A DNA stretch of 64,000 bases. Source: Nocardioides rotundus. Its GTDB lineage: Bacteria > Actinomycetota > Actinomycetes > Propionibacteriales > Nocardioidaceae. The stretch spans positions 1-64,000 of the forward strand of contig NZ_CP082922.1 in the NCBI RefSeq assembly GCF_019931675.1, given 5' to 3'. Of the stretch, positions 12,214-19,987 are shown one piece after another; within the stretch, counting starts at the first letter, position 1; each line of letters begins with the position of its first letter. The position numbers were made by a program, and so were the translations under genes. The notes under the pieces are model-generated. The model saw only the letters and a program-made list of their open reading frames with translations, was not told the DNA's origin and did not search any database.

Positions 12214-12657
12214 TCAGGCTCTGTAGGTGAAGCCCAGCGTTGTGACGGCCCACTTGGCCTGCCAGGCCAGCACGGTCAGTTTCACGGTTCCTCCCCCGAC
12301 GTGAAGGGTGAAGATGCGGCTCGGCGGGCCGAACAACAGATCGCCGTCGTCCAATCTGTCCGCCGGACCGGACCTCCCTGGCTGGACGATATCCGTGACC
12401 CAGAACGTACTTCCCTGCAACGAGATTCTGTTGTTCGAGATATCCGCCGTACCGGCCAACGAGGTGATGGGAATCCTGGGCAGGTCCGGCGAGGACAGCA
12501 GATCCGCGCGACTCGGCGAGGACAGGACGCACATGATGCGACCTCGGGGCATCAGCCACTTGGCCCGCACTCGCTGGAGAGGCTGCCCTACCCAACGGGC
12601 CCACAAGTGGATGATCACGTCGATGATCTCCGGTCCAAAGTCCAATCGAACCCGCAC
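12214..12657 (-). CDS. Hypothetical protein between identical repeats
   Basis: I do not recognise this protein. The open frame gives 147 residues with a natural-looking composition: a hydrophobic N-terminal segment (IIDVIIHLWARWVGQPL), a central loop with ISNNRISLQGSTFWVTDI and a C-terminal beta-like stretch (IFTLHVGGGTVKLTVLAWQ). Local GC content is clearly below that of neighbouring core genes, and the gene sits inside two identical 89-bp repeats, so it looks like an acquired cassette. The start is unclear: GTG 12657 has only an abutting GAGGA, and the frame stays open upstream into the repeat, so the 5' end may have been lost or altered by it. An overlapping frame is short and less protein-like. 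Confidence 0.6.
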   Translation of the reverse strand: MRVRLDFGPEIIDVIIHLWARWVGQPLQRVRAKWLMPRGRIMCVLSSPSRADLLSSPDLPRIPITSLAGTADISNNRISLQGSTFWVTDIVQPGRSGPADRLDDGDLLFGPPSRIFTLHVGGGTVKLTVLAWQAKWAVTTLGFTYRA

Positions 12658-12670
12658 TCCTCGTCCCAGG

Positions 12671-12759
12671 CCATGTAACGCACAGTTCGGTCAGCTTGTT
12701 GAGCGGTACGGCGCTCGACAGGCTGACCAAGTTCTCGACAAGCCGGCCCGGGTACGGCG
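12671..12759. repeat. Dispersed palindromic repeat family B, copy 2
   Basis: This is identical over 89 bp to 12107-12195 and in direct orientation, 564 bp downstream. It marks the other edge of the low-GC cassette. Confidence 0.92.
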
Positions 12760-12808
12760 CCCCCGAGTACGGCGGCCCCGGGGCCCAGGCGCCCGCCTGC
12801 CGCGAACC

Positions 12809-13258
12809 TCAGGCGGGGTCGGCCCAGCTCGCCAGGTCGGCGCGCTGGGTGAGCAGCGGCTGCCGCTCCCCCTCGGTCAGCCAGTCCATGGTGGCGAGCT
12901 CGAAGTCGATGACGTCCAGGGCGAGGGAGCGGTCCTCCTCGCCGAGGTGGCCGGCCAGGCGGAGCAGGGTGAACGCGGCGCCGCGGATCGCGCTGGCGGT
13001 CTGCAGGCCGTCGGTGCCCTCCATCGGGCCCTCGATCTCGCGGACGTCGCCGGGGTCCACGTCGAGCACGGTCGCGATCGTGCTGTCCGGGCCGAGCTCG
13101 TCGGGACGACGCGCCCACGAGGAGACCAGCTCCCACCCCTCGTTGCTGCCGAAGGGCGCCAGCTCCTCGTCCTCGGAGTCGTAGATCGGGTCGGTGAAGT
13201 GGGCACGGAACGAGGGAACGGCCTCGGGCAGGCCGTCCTCGGGCAGTCCTACGGTCAT
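12809..13258 (-). CDS. Hypothetical protein
   Basis: I do not recognise a named family in this 149-residue acidic soluble protein. It begins MTVGLPEDGLPEAVPSFRAH and contains DEELAPFGSNEGWELVSSW, then a helical half with TASAIRGAAFTLLRLAGHL and ALDVIDFELATMDWLTEGER. There are no membrane segments, signal peptide or catalytic motif. ATG 13258 is chosen because the longer frame upstream is the antisense shadow of the divergent deaminase gene. It is divergent from that gene, with an 87-bp shared promoter space. The wide C-terminal helices suggest a small all-helical fold; nothing more can be said. Confidence 0.75.
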   Translation of the reverse strand: MTVGLPEDGLPEAVPSFRAHFTDPIYDSEDEELAPFGSNEGWELVSSWARRPDELGPDSTIATVLDVDPGDVREIEGPMEGTDGLQTASAIRGAAFTLLRLAGHLGEEDRSLALDVIDFELATMDWLTEGERQPLLTQRADLASWADPA

Positions 13259-13345
13259 CGGGTCCCTCCCGGATGTGGTGAGATCACGGAGACTACGCGC
13301 GAGCGGCGGCCGTCGGAACAGGGCGGGCCGGAGGAGGAGGCGGGG

Positions 13346-13801
13346 ATGGACGAGCAGGACCGGCGCTACCTGGCACTGGCCGTGGAGCAGGCGCGGATCG
13401 GCTGGGAGGAGGGCGGCATCCCGATCGGAGCCGCGCTGGTGCGCGACGGCGAGGTGCTCGCGGTCGGGCGCAACCGACGGATCCAGCAGGGCAGCGCCAT
13501 CCGGCACGGCGAGACCGACTGCATCGAGAACGCCGGGCGGCTGCCGGCGTCGACGTACCGCTCCTCCACCCTCTACACGACCCTCTCCCCGTGCTGGATG
13601 TGCGCGGGCACCGCGATGCTCTACAAGATCCCGCGGATCGTCGTGGGGGAGAACCGCTCCTTCGGCGTCTCCGAGGAGTGGCTGCGCTCGCACGGCGTGC
13701 AGGTCGACGTGGTCGACGACGCCGAGTGCCGCGGCCTGATGGAGCAGATGATGACCGAGCGGCCCGAGCTGTGGGCCGAGGACATCGGCGAGGAGGCATG
13801 A
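13346..13801 (+). CDS. Cytosine deaminase (yeast Fcy1 type)
   Basis: The enzyme probably hydrolyses cytosine to uracil and ammonia in pyrimidine salvage. The 151-residue product has the zinc deaminase motifs HGETDCIENAGR (HxE) and TLSPCWMCAG (PCxxC), and the segments YRSSTLYTTLSPC and IPRIVVGENRSFG that characterise the small fungal-type cytosine deaminase rather than the large CodA amidohydrolase. ATG 13346 follows GGAGGAGGCGGGG. Its stop overlaps the permease start (ATGA), so the pair is probably co-translated. A related guanine or creatinine-like deaminase role is less likely given the adjacent cytosine permease. Confidence 0.88.
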   Translation: MDEQDRRYLALAVEQARIGWEEGGIPIGAALVRDGEVLAVGRNRRIQQGSAIRHGETDCIENAGRLPASTYRSSTLYTTLSPCWMCAGTAMLYKIPRIVVGENRSFGVSEEWLRSHGVQVDVVDDAECRGLMEQMMTERPELWAEDIGEEA

Positions 13802-15069
13802 GCAGCCGGCCGGAGGAGGCCGCGGTCGACCCGGACTACCCGATCGATCCGGTGCCGCCGTCGGCGTGGCGCGGCGTGGTGTCGATCTCGATCGTGCTGC
13901 TCGGCTTCACCTTCTTCACCCCGACGATGCTGGTCGGCGCCCAGGTCGGCGCCGCCTTCAGCCTGCGCCACTTCCTCCTGGTGATGCTGCTCGGCAGCCT
14001 GCTGCTGGGGGTCTACGTCGCCGTCCTCGCCGTCGTCGGCGCCCGTACCCGCCTCACCACCGTCATGCTGTGCCGCTACACCCTCGGCACGACCGGGTCG
14101 AAGCTCGCCTCGCTGCTGCTGGGGCTCACCCAGGTCGGCTGGTACGGCGTCGGCGTGGCCACCCTCGGCACCCTGGTCGCGCAGGCGGCGGGCTGGGGCG
14201 ATACCGGCGCGCGGGTGGTGATGCTCGTCGGCGCCGTGGTGATGGGCGCGACGGCGTACGTCGGCTTCCGCGGCCTCTTCTGGCTCTCGGCCACGAGCGT
14301 CCCGCTGATGTTCGTGCTCGCGGTCTGGGTGACGATCCGGTCGCTGGACGAGGTCGGCGGCTGGAGCGGGCTCGCGGCGGTCGAGCCCACGTCGACAATG
14401 TCGATCGCGGTGGCGATCACGGTGATCGTCGGGACCTTCGTCAGCGGCGGCAGCCAGGTGGCGAACTGGACCCGCTTCGCCCGCAGCGGGCGGCAGGCGT
14501 TCTTCGCCGCGCTGGCGGCCTTCCTGGTCGGCAACGGGCTGATGCTGTTCTTCGGCGCGGTGGGCGCGATCGCGTTCGGGGAGGCCGACTTCGTGCTCGT
14601 GCTCTACCAGCTCGGGCTGATCGTGTGGGGCGTCCTGCTGCTGGTCGGCAACATCTGGACGACCAACGACAACACCGCCTACGCCTTCAGCGTCGCGGGC
14701 GCCGAGCTGACGAACTGGCCCTCGAAGCGGCCGTTCGTGGTCGGCGGCGTGGCGATCGGGGCCCTCCTGGCGGTCACCGGGATCTACGACAACCTGATCA
14801 CCTACCTGGTGTGGCTGGGCATCCTCATCCCGCCGTTGGGCGGCGTGCTCATCGGCGACTGGTGGGTGCGCTGGCGCAACGGGGTGCCGGACCGGGCGAC
14901 GTACTCCTTCGTCCCGTTCGAGTGGCGCTGCCTGGGCGCCTACGCCCTGGGCTGCCTCGCGGCGTGGCTCTCGGACCGGGTCGGCCTGGGCATCCCGCCG
15001 CTGATCGGGATCATCGTCCCGCTCGTGCTGGTGCTCCTGTTGCGGGCGCGCGCCCACCGATCAACCTGA
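13798..15069 (+). CDS. codB: Cytosine permease (NCS1 family)
   Basis: This is a proton- or sodium-coupled nucleobase transporter in the inner membrane. The 423-residue product has about 12 hydrophobic segments, the early NCS1 motif [18 protein letters not shown] and WTTNDNTAYAFSVAGAEL, which resembles the CodB substrate region. It starts at ATG 13798 and overlaps the deaminase stop by 4 bp. With that gene it forms a two-gene operon for cytosine uptake and conversion to uracil. Other purines or pyrimidines cannot be excluded as substrates. Confidence 0.88.
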   Translation: MSSRPEEAAVDPDYPIDPVPPSAWRGVVSISIVLLGFTFFTPTMLVGAQVGAAFSLRHFLLVMLLGSLLLGVYVAVLAVVGARTRLTTVMLCRYTLGTTGSKLASLLLGLTQVGWYGVGVATLGTLVAQAAGWGDTGARVVMLVGAVVMGATAYVGFRGLFWLSATSVPLMFVLAVWVTIRSLDEVGGWSGLAAVEPTSTMSIAVAITVIVGTFVSGGSQVANWTRFARSGRQAFFAALAAFLVGNGLMLFFGAVGAIAFGEADFVLVLYQLGLIVWGVLLLVGNIWTTNDNTAYAFSVAGAELTNWPSKRPFVVGGVAIGALLAVTGIYDNLITYLVWLGILIPPLGGVLIGDWWVRWRNGVPDRATYSFVPFEWRCLGAYALGCLAAWLSDRVGLGIPPLIGIIVPLVLVLLLRARAHRST

Positions 15070-15113
15070 GCGAAAGCGTCCCATGGGCGGCTCGATGGGG
15101 CCATGATGAGCCG

Positions 15114-16646
15114 ATGAAGCTCGGGAGACCGGTCCAGGGAGTACGACGCCCGCTCGCGGCGGCGGTCGCCGCCGTACTCCTCCTCGCCCTCGCCAGTGTG
15201 GTGACCACCTCGGCGTGGGCCGAGGACGCCGCGCAGACGACCGCCGTCGACTCACGGCCGAACATCATCTTCATCCTCACCGACGACATGCGGCTCGACG
15301 ACCTGCGCTTCATGCCCGCGACGCGCAAGCTGGTCGGCGGGCGGGGCGTCACCTTCACCCGGGCCCGGTCCAACAACCCGCTGTGCTGCCCGGCGCGGGC
15401 GACGATCCTGACCGGGAAGCTGTCGCACAACAACCGGGTCTTCGGCAACAAGCCGAGCGAGGCCGGCGGATTCCAGGTCTTCAAGCAGTACAACGACGTC
15501 GGCGACACCCTCCCGGTGTGGTTGCAGCGGCAGGGCTACCGCACGGGCTTCTTCGGCAAGTACCTCAACGAGTTCCAAGTCGACCGCGATCACGACCAGC
15601 CGGGGTGGACGGAGTTCGCCGTGCCCACCAACCCGACGATCTACCGCTACGACGTCAACCGGTTCTGGATCAACGGCCAGACGGTCGCCCGGAGCGGATA
15701 CCGCGAGCGGTTCCAGCGCGGCCTGCTGCTGGACATGATCGACCGGTGGGGTACGGCGGACCGGCCGGCGCCGTACTTCGTCTGGTACAACTCCCTGGCC
15801 CCGCACAACCGCTATGACCCCGCGACGCGGAAGTGGCCGCCGCCGCTGCCGGAGAGGAAGTACGCCGGCACCGTGCGCAACGCCGCCTTCACCCCGCGGC
15901 CCTCGGTCTATGAGGACGTGCGCGACAAGCCGAGGTGGGTGCGCTATCGGGCGTCCACACGCGCCAAGGGCTTCCACTACGCCGAGGCCCGCGGGCGGGC
16001 GATGGCGCTGAAGTCGGTGGACGACACGGTGCGGCTCGCGGTGGAGAAGGTGCGGGCGCAGGGCGAGCTCGGCAACACGGTGTTCATCTTCTCCTCCGAC
16101 AACGGGATCATGCTGGGCGAGCACGAGCTCAACGCGAAGGCGGTGGGCTATGAGGAGTCCACCCGGATCCCGCTGCTGGTCGCCGGCCCCGGCTTCGCCC
16201 GGAAGGTGACGGTGACCAAGGACGTCAGCCTCGTCGACGTCGTGCCGACGATCCTTCGGGCCGCCGCGGAGCCGGCTGACACGACCGCCCAGCACGGGCT
16301 CGACGGTGCGGCGTTGCAGGACCTCGCTGGCCGGTCGGGGTACCTCTCCGCGCGGCCCACCCTGATCGAGGGCGAGGCGCACATGCTGAAGCTGCCCGGC
16401 GGCCGGCGCTATCCGGTGGACGGGATCGGGCGGGCCTACTCCGGCGTGGTCTGGCGCGACGCCGTCTACGTCACCTACCGCACCGGGGAGAGGGAGTTCT
16501 ACCGCCTCGACAAGGACCCCTGGCAGCTCACCAACATCTACGACCGGGACCGTCCCGCGAGCTCGCTGCAGCAGCGGATGGCTCGATGGCTGGCGGAGAA
16601 CCGGAACTGTCGCGGGGATGCCTGCCGGGCGTCGGTTCCGAGGTGA
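15114..16646 (+). CDS. Secreted sulfatase (first of tandem pair)
   Basis: Type I sulfatases hydrolyse sulfate esters using formylglycine. The 510-residue product has a cleavable-looking signal peptide (about 1-37, ending ASVVTTSAWAED), the metal-binding start NIIFILTDDMRLDDLRF and the formylglycine motif LCCPARATILTGK with Cys91 in C-x-P-x-R, followed by FFGKYLNEF and the metal site SDNGIMLGEHEL. The body resembles N-acetylglucosamine-6-sulfatase-like or polysaccharide sulfatases; the true substrate is unknown. ATG 15114 gives the full signal peptide. It lies 43 bp before a close paralog. Activity needs a formylglycine-generating enzyme, not seen in this window. Confidence 0.9.
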   Translation: MKLGRPVQGVRRPLAAAVAAVLLLALASVVTTSAWAEDAAQTTAVDSRPNIIFILTDDMRLDDLRFMPATRKLVGGRGVTFTRARSNNPLCCPARATILTGKLSHNNRVFGNKPSEAGGFQVFKQYNDVGDTLPVWLQRQGYRTGFFGKYLNEFQVDRDHDQPGWTEFAVPTNPTIYRYDVNRFWINGQTVARSGYRERFQRGLLLDMIDRWGTADRPAPYFVWYNSLAPHNRYDPATRKWPPPLPERKYAGTVRNAAFTPRPSVYEDVRDKPRWVRYRASTRAKGFHYAEARGRAMALKSVDDTVRLAVEKVRAQGELGNTVFIFSSDNGIMLGEHELNAKAVGYEESTRIPLLVAGPGFARKVTVTKDVSLVDVVPTILRAAAEPADTTAQHGLDGAALQDLAGRSGYLSARPTLIEGEAHMLKLPGGRRYPVDGIGRAYSGVVWRDAVYVTYRTGEREFYRLDKDPWQLTNIYDRDRPASSLQQRMARWLAENRNCRGDACRASVPR

Positions 16647-16689
16647 CGCGACCGCGCGGGGGGTGACAACCCTTGCCTGGAGGAGCACC

Positions 16690-18252
16690 ATGAGGTCCAT
16701 GAGCACGGGGGAGTTCTTCACGGGACGAGTGCGTCCTCTCGCGATCCTGCTGGTGAGCACGCTGCTGCTGACGCTGGCCGCGACGGCCGCCGTCCGGCCG
16801 GCCGTCGCCACCGCCGGGCCCGCGGCGGCGCAGCAACAGGCGGCGGCCGGGGCCACGGACCGGCCCAACATCATCTTGATCCTCGCCGACGACATGCGGT
16901 TGGACGAGCTGCGCTTCCTGCCGGCGGTGCGCTCGCTGGTCGGGGACCGGGGTGTCACCTTCACCAAGGCGCGGTCGAACAACCCACTGTGCTGCCCGGC
17001 GCGGGCGACGCTGCTGACCGGCGAGCTGTCGCACAACAACCGGGTCTTCGGCAACCGGGCCGGGGAGACCGGCGGCTACCGGCTGTTCCGCCGCTACAAC
17101 GACGTCCGGGACACCCTCGGGGTGTGGATGCAGAAGCGCGGCTACCACACCGGGTTCCTCGGGAAGTACCTCAACGAGTACTCACCCGACCACCACGGCG
17201 GGCAGCCGGGCTGGACCCGGTTCGCCGTACCCCGCGACGCGATGTACAACTACCGCCGCAACCGCTTCTGGTACAACGGCAAGCGCATCGGCGAGGACTC
17301 CTACCGCGAGACCTACCAGCGGCGGCTGCTGATGGACATGATCGACCGGTGGGGTGCTCCGAGCCGCACGGCGCCGTACTTCATCTGGTACAACTCGCTC
17401 GCTCCGCACTCGCGGCTCGGGCCGGACGTCAACGGCTGGGCGCCGCCGCTGCCGGAGAGGAAGTACGCCGGCACGGTCGGCAACGCGGCGTTCAAGCCGC
17501 GACCCTCGGTGTTCGAGAACGTCGACGACAAGCCGCGGTGGGTGCGCTATCGCGCGTCGACTCACCGGAAGGGGTTCTCCTGGGCGGAGGCCAAGGGGCG
17601 CGCGATGTCACTGAAGTCGGTCAACGACACGGTGCGGCGCGCCGTGGAGAAGGTGCGGGCGCAGGGCGAGCTCGGCAACACCGTCTTCATCTTCTCCTCC
17701 GACAACGGCTTCATGCTCGGCGAGCACGAGCTGACCGGCAAGGCGGTGGCCTACGAGGAGTCCACGCGGATCCCGCTGCTGGTCGCCGGCCCCGGCTTCG
17801 CCCGGAAGGTGCGGGTGGGCAAGTCGGTCGGCCTGGTCGACATCGTGCCGACCATCCTGCGCGCCGCTGGGGAGTCGGCGCAGACCACGGACGGCCGCGG
17901 CCTGGACGGCGCGGCGCTGCAGCAGGTCGCCGGCCAGTCGGGCTACCTGACCGAGCGGCCGACCCTGCTGGAGGGGGAGTCGCACTCGCTGAAGCTGCCC
18001 GGCGGGAGGCGCTACCCGGTCGACGGGATCGGGCGGGCCTACTCCGGCGTGGCCTGGGGCAATGGCGTGCTGGTCACCTACAACACCGGCGAGCGGGAGT
18101 TCTACCGCCTGGACAAGGACCCGTGGCAGCGCACGAACGTCTTCGACCGTGACGCCGCCCCCGGCTCGCTGCAGTCGCGCCTTCAGCGCTGGCTGGCGGA
18201 GCGGAAGAACTGCAAGTCCGACGGCTGCCGGGCCGCCGTACCCGCTCCCTGA
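16690..18252 (+). CDS. Secreted sulfatase (second of tandem pair)
   Basis: This is a paralog of the preceding gene, with the same architecture and long identical stretches at both DNA and protein level (for example RSNNPLCCPARAT and PLLVAGPGFARKV). The 520-residue product has a signal peptide (about 1-41), DDMRLDELRF, the formylglycine motif with Cys101, FLGKYLNEYSPDHH and SDNGFMLGEHELTGKA. ATG 16690 follows a GGAGGAG site. The pair looks like a recent tandem duplication. Differences are mostly in the N-terminal region and the surface loops, so the two may have different sulfated substrates. Confidence 0.9.
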   Translation: MRSMSTGEFFTGRVRPLAILLVSTLLLTLAATAAVRPAVATAGPAAAQQQAAAGATDRPNIILILADDMRLDELRFLPAVRSLVGDRGVTFTKARSNNPLCCPARATLLTGELSHNNRVFGNRAGETGGYRLFRRYNDVRDTLGVWMQKRGYHTGFLGKYLNEYSPDHHGGQPGWTRFAVPRDAMYNYRRNRFWYNGKRIGEDSYRETYQRRLLMDMIDRWGAPSRTAPYFIWYNSLAPHSRLGPDVNGWAPPLPERKYAGTVGNAAFKPRPSVFENVDDKPRWVRYRASTHRKGFSWAEAKGRAMSLKSVNDTVRRAVEKVRAQGELGNTVFIFSSDNGFMLGEHELTGKAVAYEESTRIPLLVAGPGFARKVRVGKSVGLVDIVPTILRAAGESAQTTDGRGLDGAALQQVAGQSGYLTERPTLLEGESHSLKLPGGRRYPVDGIGRAYSGVAWGNGVLVTYNTGEREFYRLDKDPWQRTNVFDRDAAPGSLQSRLQRWLAERKNCKSDGCRAAVPAP

Positions 18253-18307
18253 GCGCCTGGCCGTCCTGCCTGCTGGCCCTCCGCGCGCCGCCGCCCGCCC
18301 CCGCCCG

Positions 18308-18394
18308 ATGTAACGCACAGTTCGGTCAGCTTGTTGAGCGGTAGATCACTCAACAGGCTGACCGAGTTCTCGACAAGGCGCCAGGAGTACGGCG
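18308..18394. repeat. Dispersed palindromic repeat family B, copy 3
   Basis: This begins with the same ATGTAACGCACAGTTC and the same left arm GGTCAGCTTGTTGAGCG (18324-18340) as copies 1 and 2. The right arm (18348-18363) has changes that keep pairing, including T-A where the others have a G-T wobble. It ends with GTTCTCGACAAG and GTACGGCG, as in the other copies. Confidence 0.88.
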
Positions 18395-18459
18395 GGATTG
18401 GGGCCGCCGTACGCCGCGCTGTAGCATCGCTGCGCACCGAACCGAACCTGGAGGCACGC

Positions 18460-18627
18460 ATGAAGAAGGTCCTGTTGCTCGCCCTGGCCGCGGCCGGTGC
18501 CGTCGTCGCGAAGCGGAAGCTCGACGAGGGCAAGCACGAGCAGGCGCTGTGGGCCGAGGCCACCGACCCGCTGTCCTCGCAGACCTCCACCTCGCCGGAC
18601 GGCTTCCCGAACACCGCCGGGTCCTGA
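18460..18627 (+). CDS. DLW-39 family small protein
   Basis: This is a 55-residue protein with a hydrophobic N-terminal segment ([20 protein letters not shown]) followed by [18 protein letters not shown]. It matches the DLW-39 family of tiny actinobacterial proteins found near gyrA and the Ile/Ala tRNAs; the usual DLW triad reads ALW here. ATG 18460 is preceded by CTGGAGGCACGC, a good Shine-Dalgarno site; the longer frame upstream runs through repeat B and is not real. Function is unknown; it is probably a small membrane-associated protein. It ends 10 bp before tRNA-Ala. Confidence 0.85.
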   Translation: MKKVLLLALAAAGAVVAKRKLDEGKHEQALWAEATDPLSSQTSTSPDGFPNTAGS

Positions 18628-18637
18628 CCCGGCCCCA

Positions 18638-18710
18638 GGGGCCTTGGCGCAATTGGTAGCGCATCTGCTTTGCAAGCAGAGGGTTAGGGGTTCGAGTCCC
18701 CTAGGCTCCA
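18638..18710 (+). tRNA. tRNA-Ala (TGC)
   Basis: The acceptor GGGGCCT (18638-18644) pairs with AGGCTCC (18703-18709), including the G3-U70 wobble that is the alanine identity element. The anticodon TGC is at 18671-18673 in the loop TTTGCAA, and the T arm contains GGTTCGAGTCC. The adenine discriminator is at 18710 and CCA is not encoded. An accessory island begins right after it. Confidence 0.97.
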
Positions 18711-18754
18711 CTCGCTCGGTTGTTGAGCCTGTTGGGAGTTTCCGCCGCAATCAC

Positions 18755-18769
18755 GTACGTTTAAGGTAC
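18755..18769. promoter_or_regulatory. Imperfect palindrome upstream of the Xre/RES operon
   Basis: GTACGTT-T-AAGGTAC is a 7-1-7 inverted repeat with one mismatch, 36 bp before the antitoxin start. It is well placed as the operator for autoregulation by the Xre-type antitoxin. This is inference from position and symmetry. Confidence 0.5.
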
Positions 18770-18805
18770 ATTCTCGGGACGGATCAGTGACGGAAGGATG
18801 GTCCG

Positions 18806-19186
18806 ATGGTCACACAATCCACTTCCCCGCCGCGGCGCACGACCGCCTCACACGACCAGGCGGTCGAGCTTCGCGAGATCATCGAGTTTCTCAACGAGCA
18901 CCTCGGTGCTCGTCTGCTTGCCCTGACCGTTGGCGCTGATCACCGCACTGTCGGTCGCTGGCTGAGTGAGCCGGGGCGGGCGCCGCGGTTCGAAAGTGAG
19001 ACTCGGCTGCGGGCGGCCTATCAGGTGTTCCGGCTGGTGCAGTCGGTCGAGGCGTCGCCAACAGTGCGAGCGTGGTTCATGGGCATGAATCCTCAACTGG
19101 ACGACAAGTCCCCGGCGGAGGCCATCCGTGACGGGGAAGCTCGCGATGTCATGGCCGCTGCTCGCGCCTTCATCAACGCGGGGTAG
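18806..19186 (+). CDS. Xre/MbcA/ParS-type antitoxin
   Basis: The 126-residue protein has a helix-turn-helix region (about 30-60, LTVGADHRTVGRWLSEPG) and the C-terminal toxin-binding domain typical of MbcA/ParS/Xre antitoxins, with VRAWFMGMNPQLDDKSPAEAI and VMAAARAFI. It sits 3 bp before a RES-domain gene, the standard partner. Such antitoxins neutralise the RES toxin and repress their own operon. GGAAGGATG precedes ATG 18806. Codon usage and GC content are lower than in the core genes, consistent with acquisition. Confidence 0.88.
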   Translation: MVTQSTSPPRRTTASHDQAVELREIIEFLNEHLGARLLALTVGADHRTVGRWLSEPGRAPRFESETRLRAAYQVFRLVQSVEASPTVRAWFMGMNPQLDDKSPAEAIRDGEARDVMAAARAFINAG

Positions 19187-19189
19187 CGC

Positions 19190-19870
19190 GTGGGGTCGTG
19201 GACCGGTCTTGGCCCAGCCGAGGTCGAGTCGCCTCCGAGGCTTTACCGGGTCGCTCGGGCAGATCAGCCGCTGCGCTTCTCGCAGATCGCGCCCGCCGAC
19301 GTTCCTCTACCCAAGGCAGGCAACCGCTTCGACGTGCCGGGCGGCGGCGTCCTCTACTGCGCTACCGAGGCCGCCGGGTGCTACGCGGAGGTTCTCGCTC
19401 GTTTCCGGCCCTCCGCGGCGGTGCGTGCTGCGGTTCAAGACGAGGACCCGGGCTTCATGATCTGCGGCGGCGTGCCAGCCGACTGGCGGGACCGCCGATT
19501 GGAAGTGGAACTCGATCTGGTCCACTCCCTGCCGTTCCTCGACGTCGAGCACGAAGCGACCCACGAGTACTTGACGACGGCGGTGGCGCGTGAGATGGCC
19601 GCGCTGTCGATCTCGGTGATCGACGTAGGCGTTATCCGCGGGTCGAACCGATTGGCGACGCGGGCGGTCGCCGCATGGGCATATGCGGCCCAGGATGCCG
19701 ACGGCAACCTTCGCTACAGCGGGATCAGGTATTTGTCGCGTCTCGGCGATCACGAGTGCTGGGCTGTGTTCGAGGGCACTGAGGTGCGCGAACTCGTCCG
19801 GACGCCGATCAGGCAGACCAACGCGGCCATGCAGAAAGTCGCCAAGACATGGGGGCTGAACGTCTTCTGA
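19190..19870 (+). CDS. RES-domain toxin (NAD-degrading type)
   Basis: RES toxins are structurally related to ADP-ribosyltransferases; characterised members (MbcT, Res) destroy NAD+. The 226-residue product has the early RLYRVARADQ motif, GNRFDVPGGGVLYCATEAAGCYAEVL (Arg, Tyr and Glu positions of the RES pocket) and the later SGIRYLSRLGDHECWAVF segment with the conserved serine. It starts at GTG 19190, 3 bp after the antitoxin. The pair forms a type II toxin-antitoxin module. Enzymatic activity is inferred from family; the pocket residues appear intact. Confidence 0.87.
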   Translation: MGSWTGLGPAEVESPPRLYRVARADQPLRFSQIAPADVPLPKAGNRFDVPGGGVLYCATEAAGCYAEVLARFRPSAAVRAAVQDEDPGFMICGGVPADWRDRRLEVELDLVHSLPFLDVEHEATHEYLTTAVAREMAALSISVIDVGVIRGSNRLATRAVAAWAYAAQDADGNLRYSGIRYLSRLGDHECWAVFEGTEVRELVRTPIRQTNAAMQKVAKTWGLNVF

Positions 19871-19987
19871 AGTGCTGATCTCGGGTGGATGGTGGGGACG
19901 AGGACTGGGCGCCGCCTTCTCTTGTCCCATTCCGGTGCCCGATGCGGCCTCCCTGGTCCAAGATTGGGTGGAGACGGAGGGGGCTTG

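Noticed and set aside
12671..13801. 497-residue fusion of cassette sequence and deaminase
   Set aside because: The open frame runs through noncoding repeat DNA; ATG 13346 with a good Shine-Dalgarno site gives a full-length deaminase.
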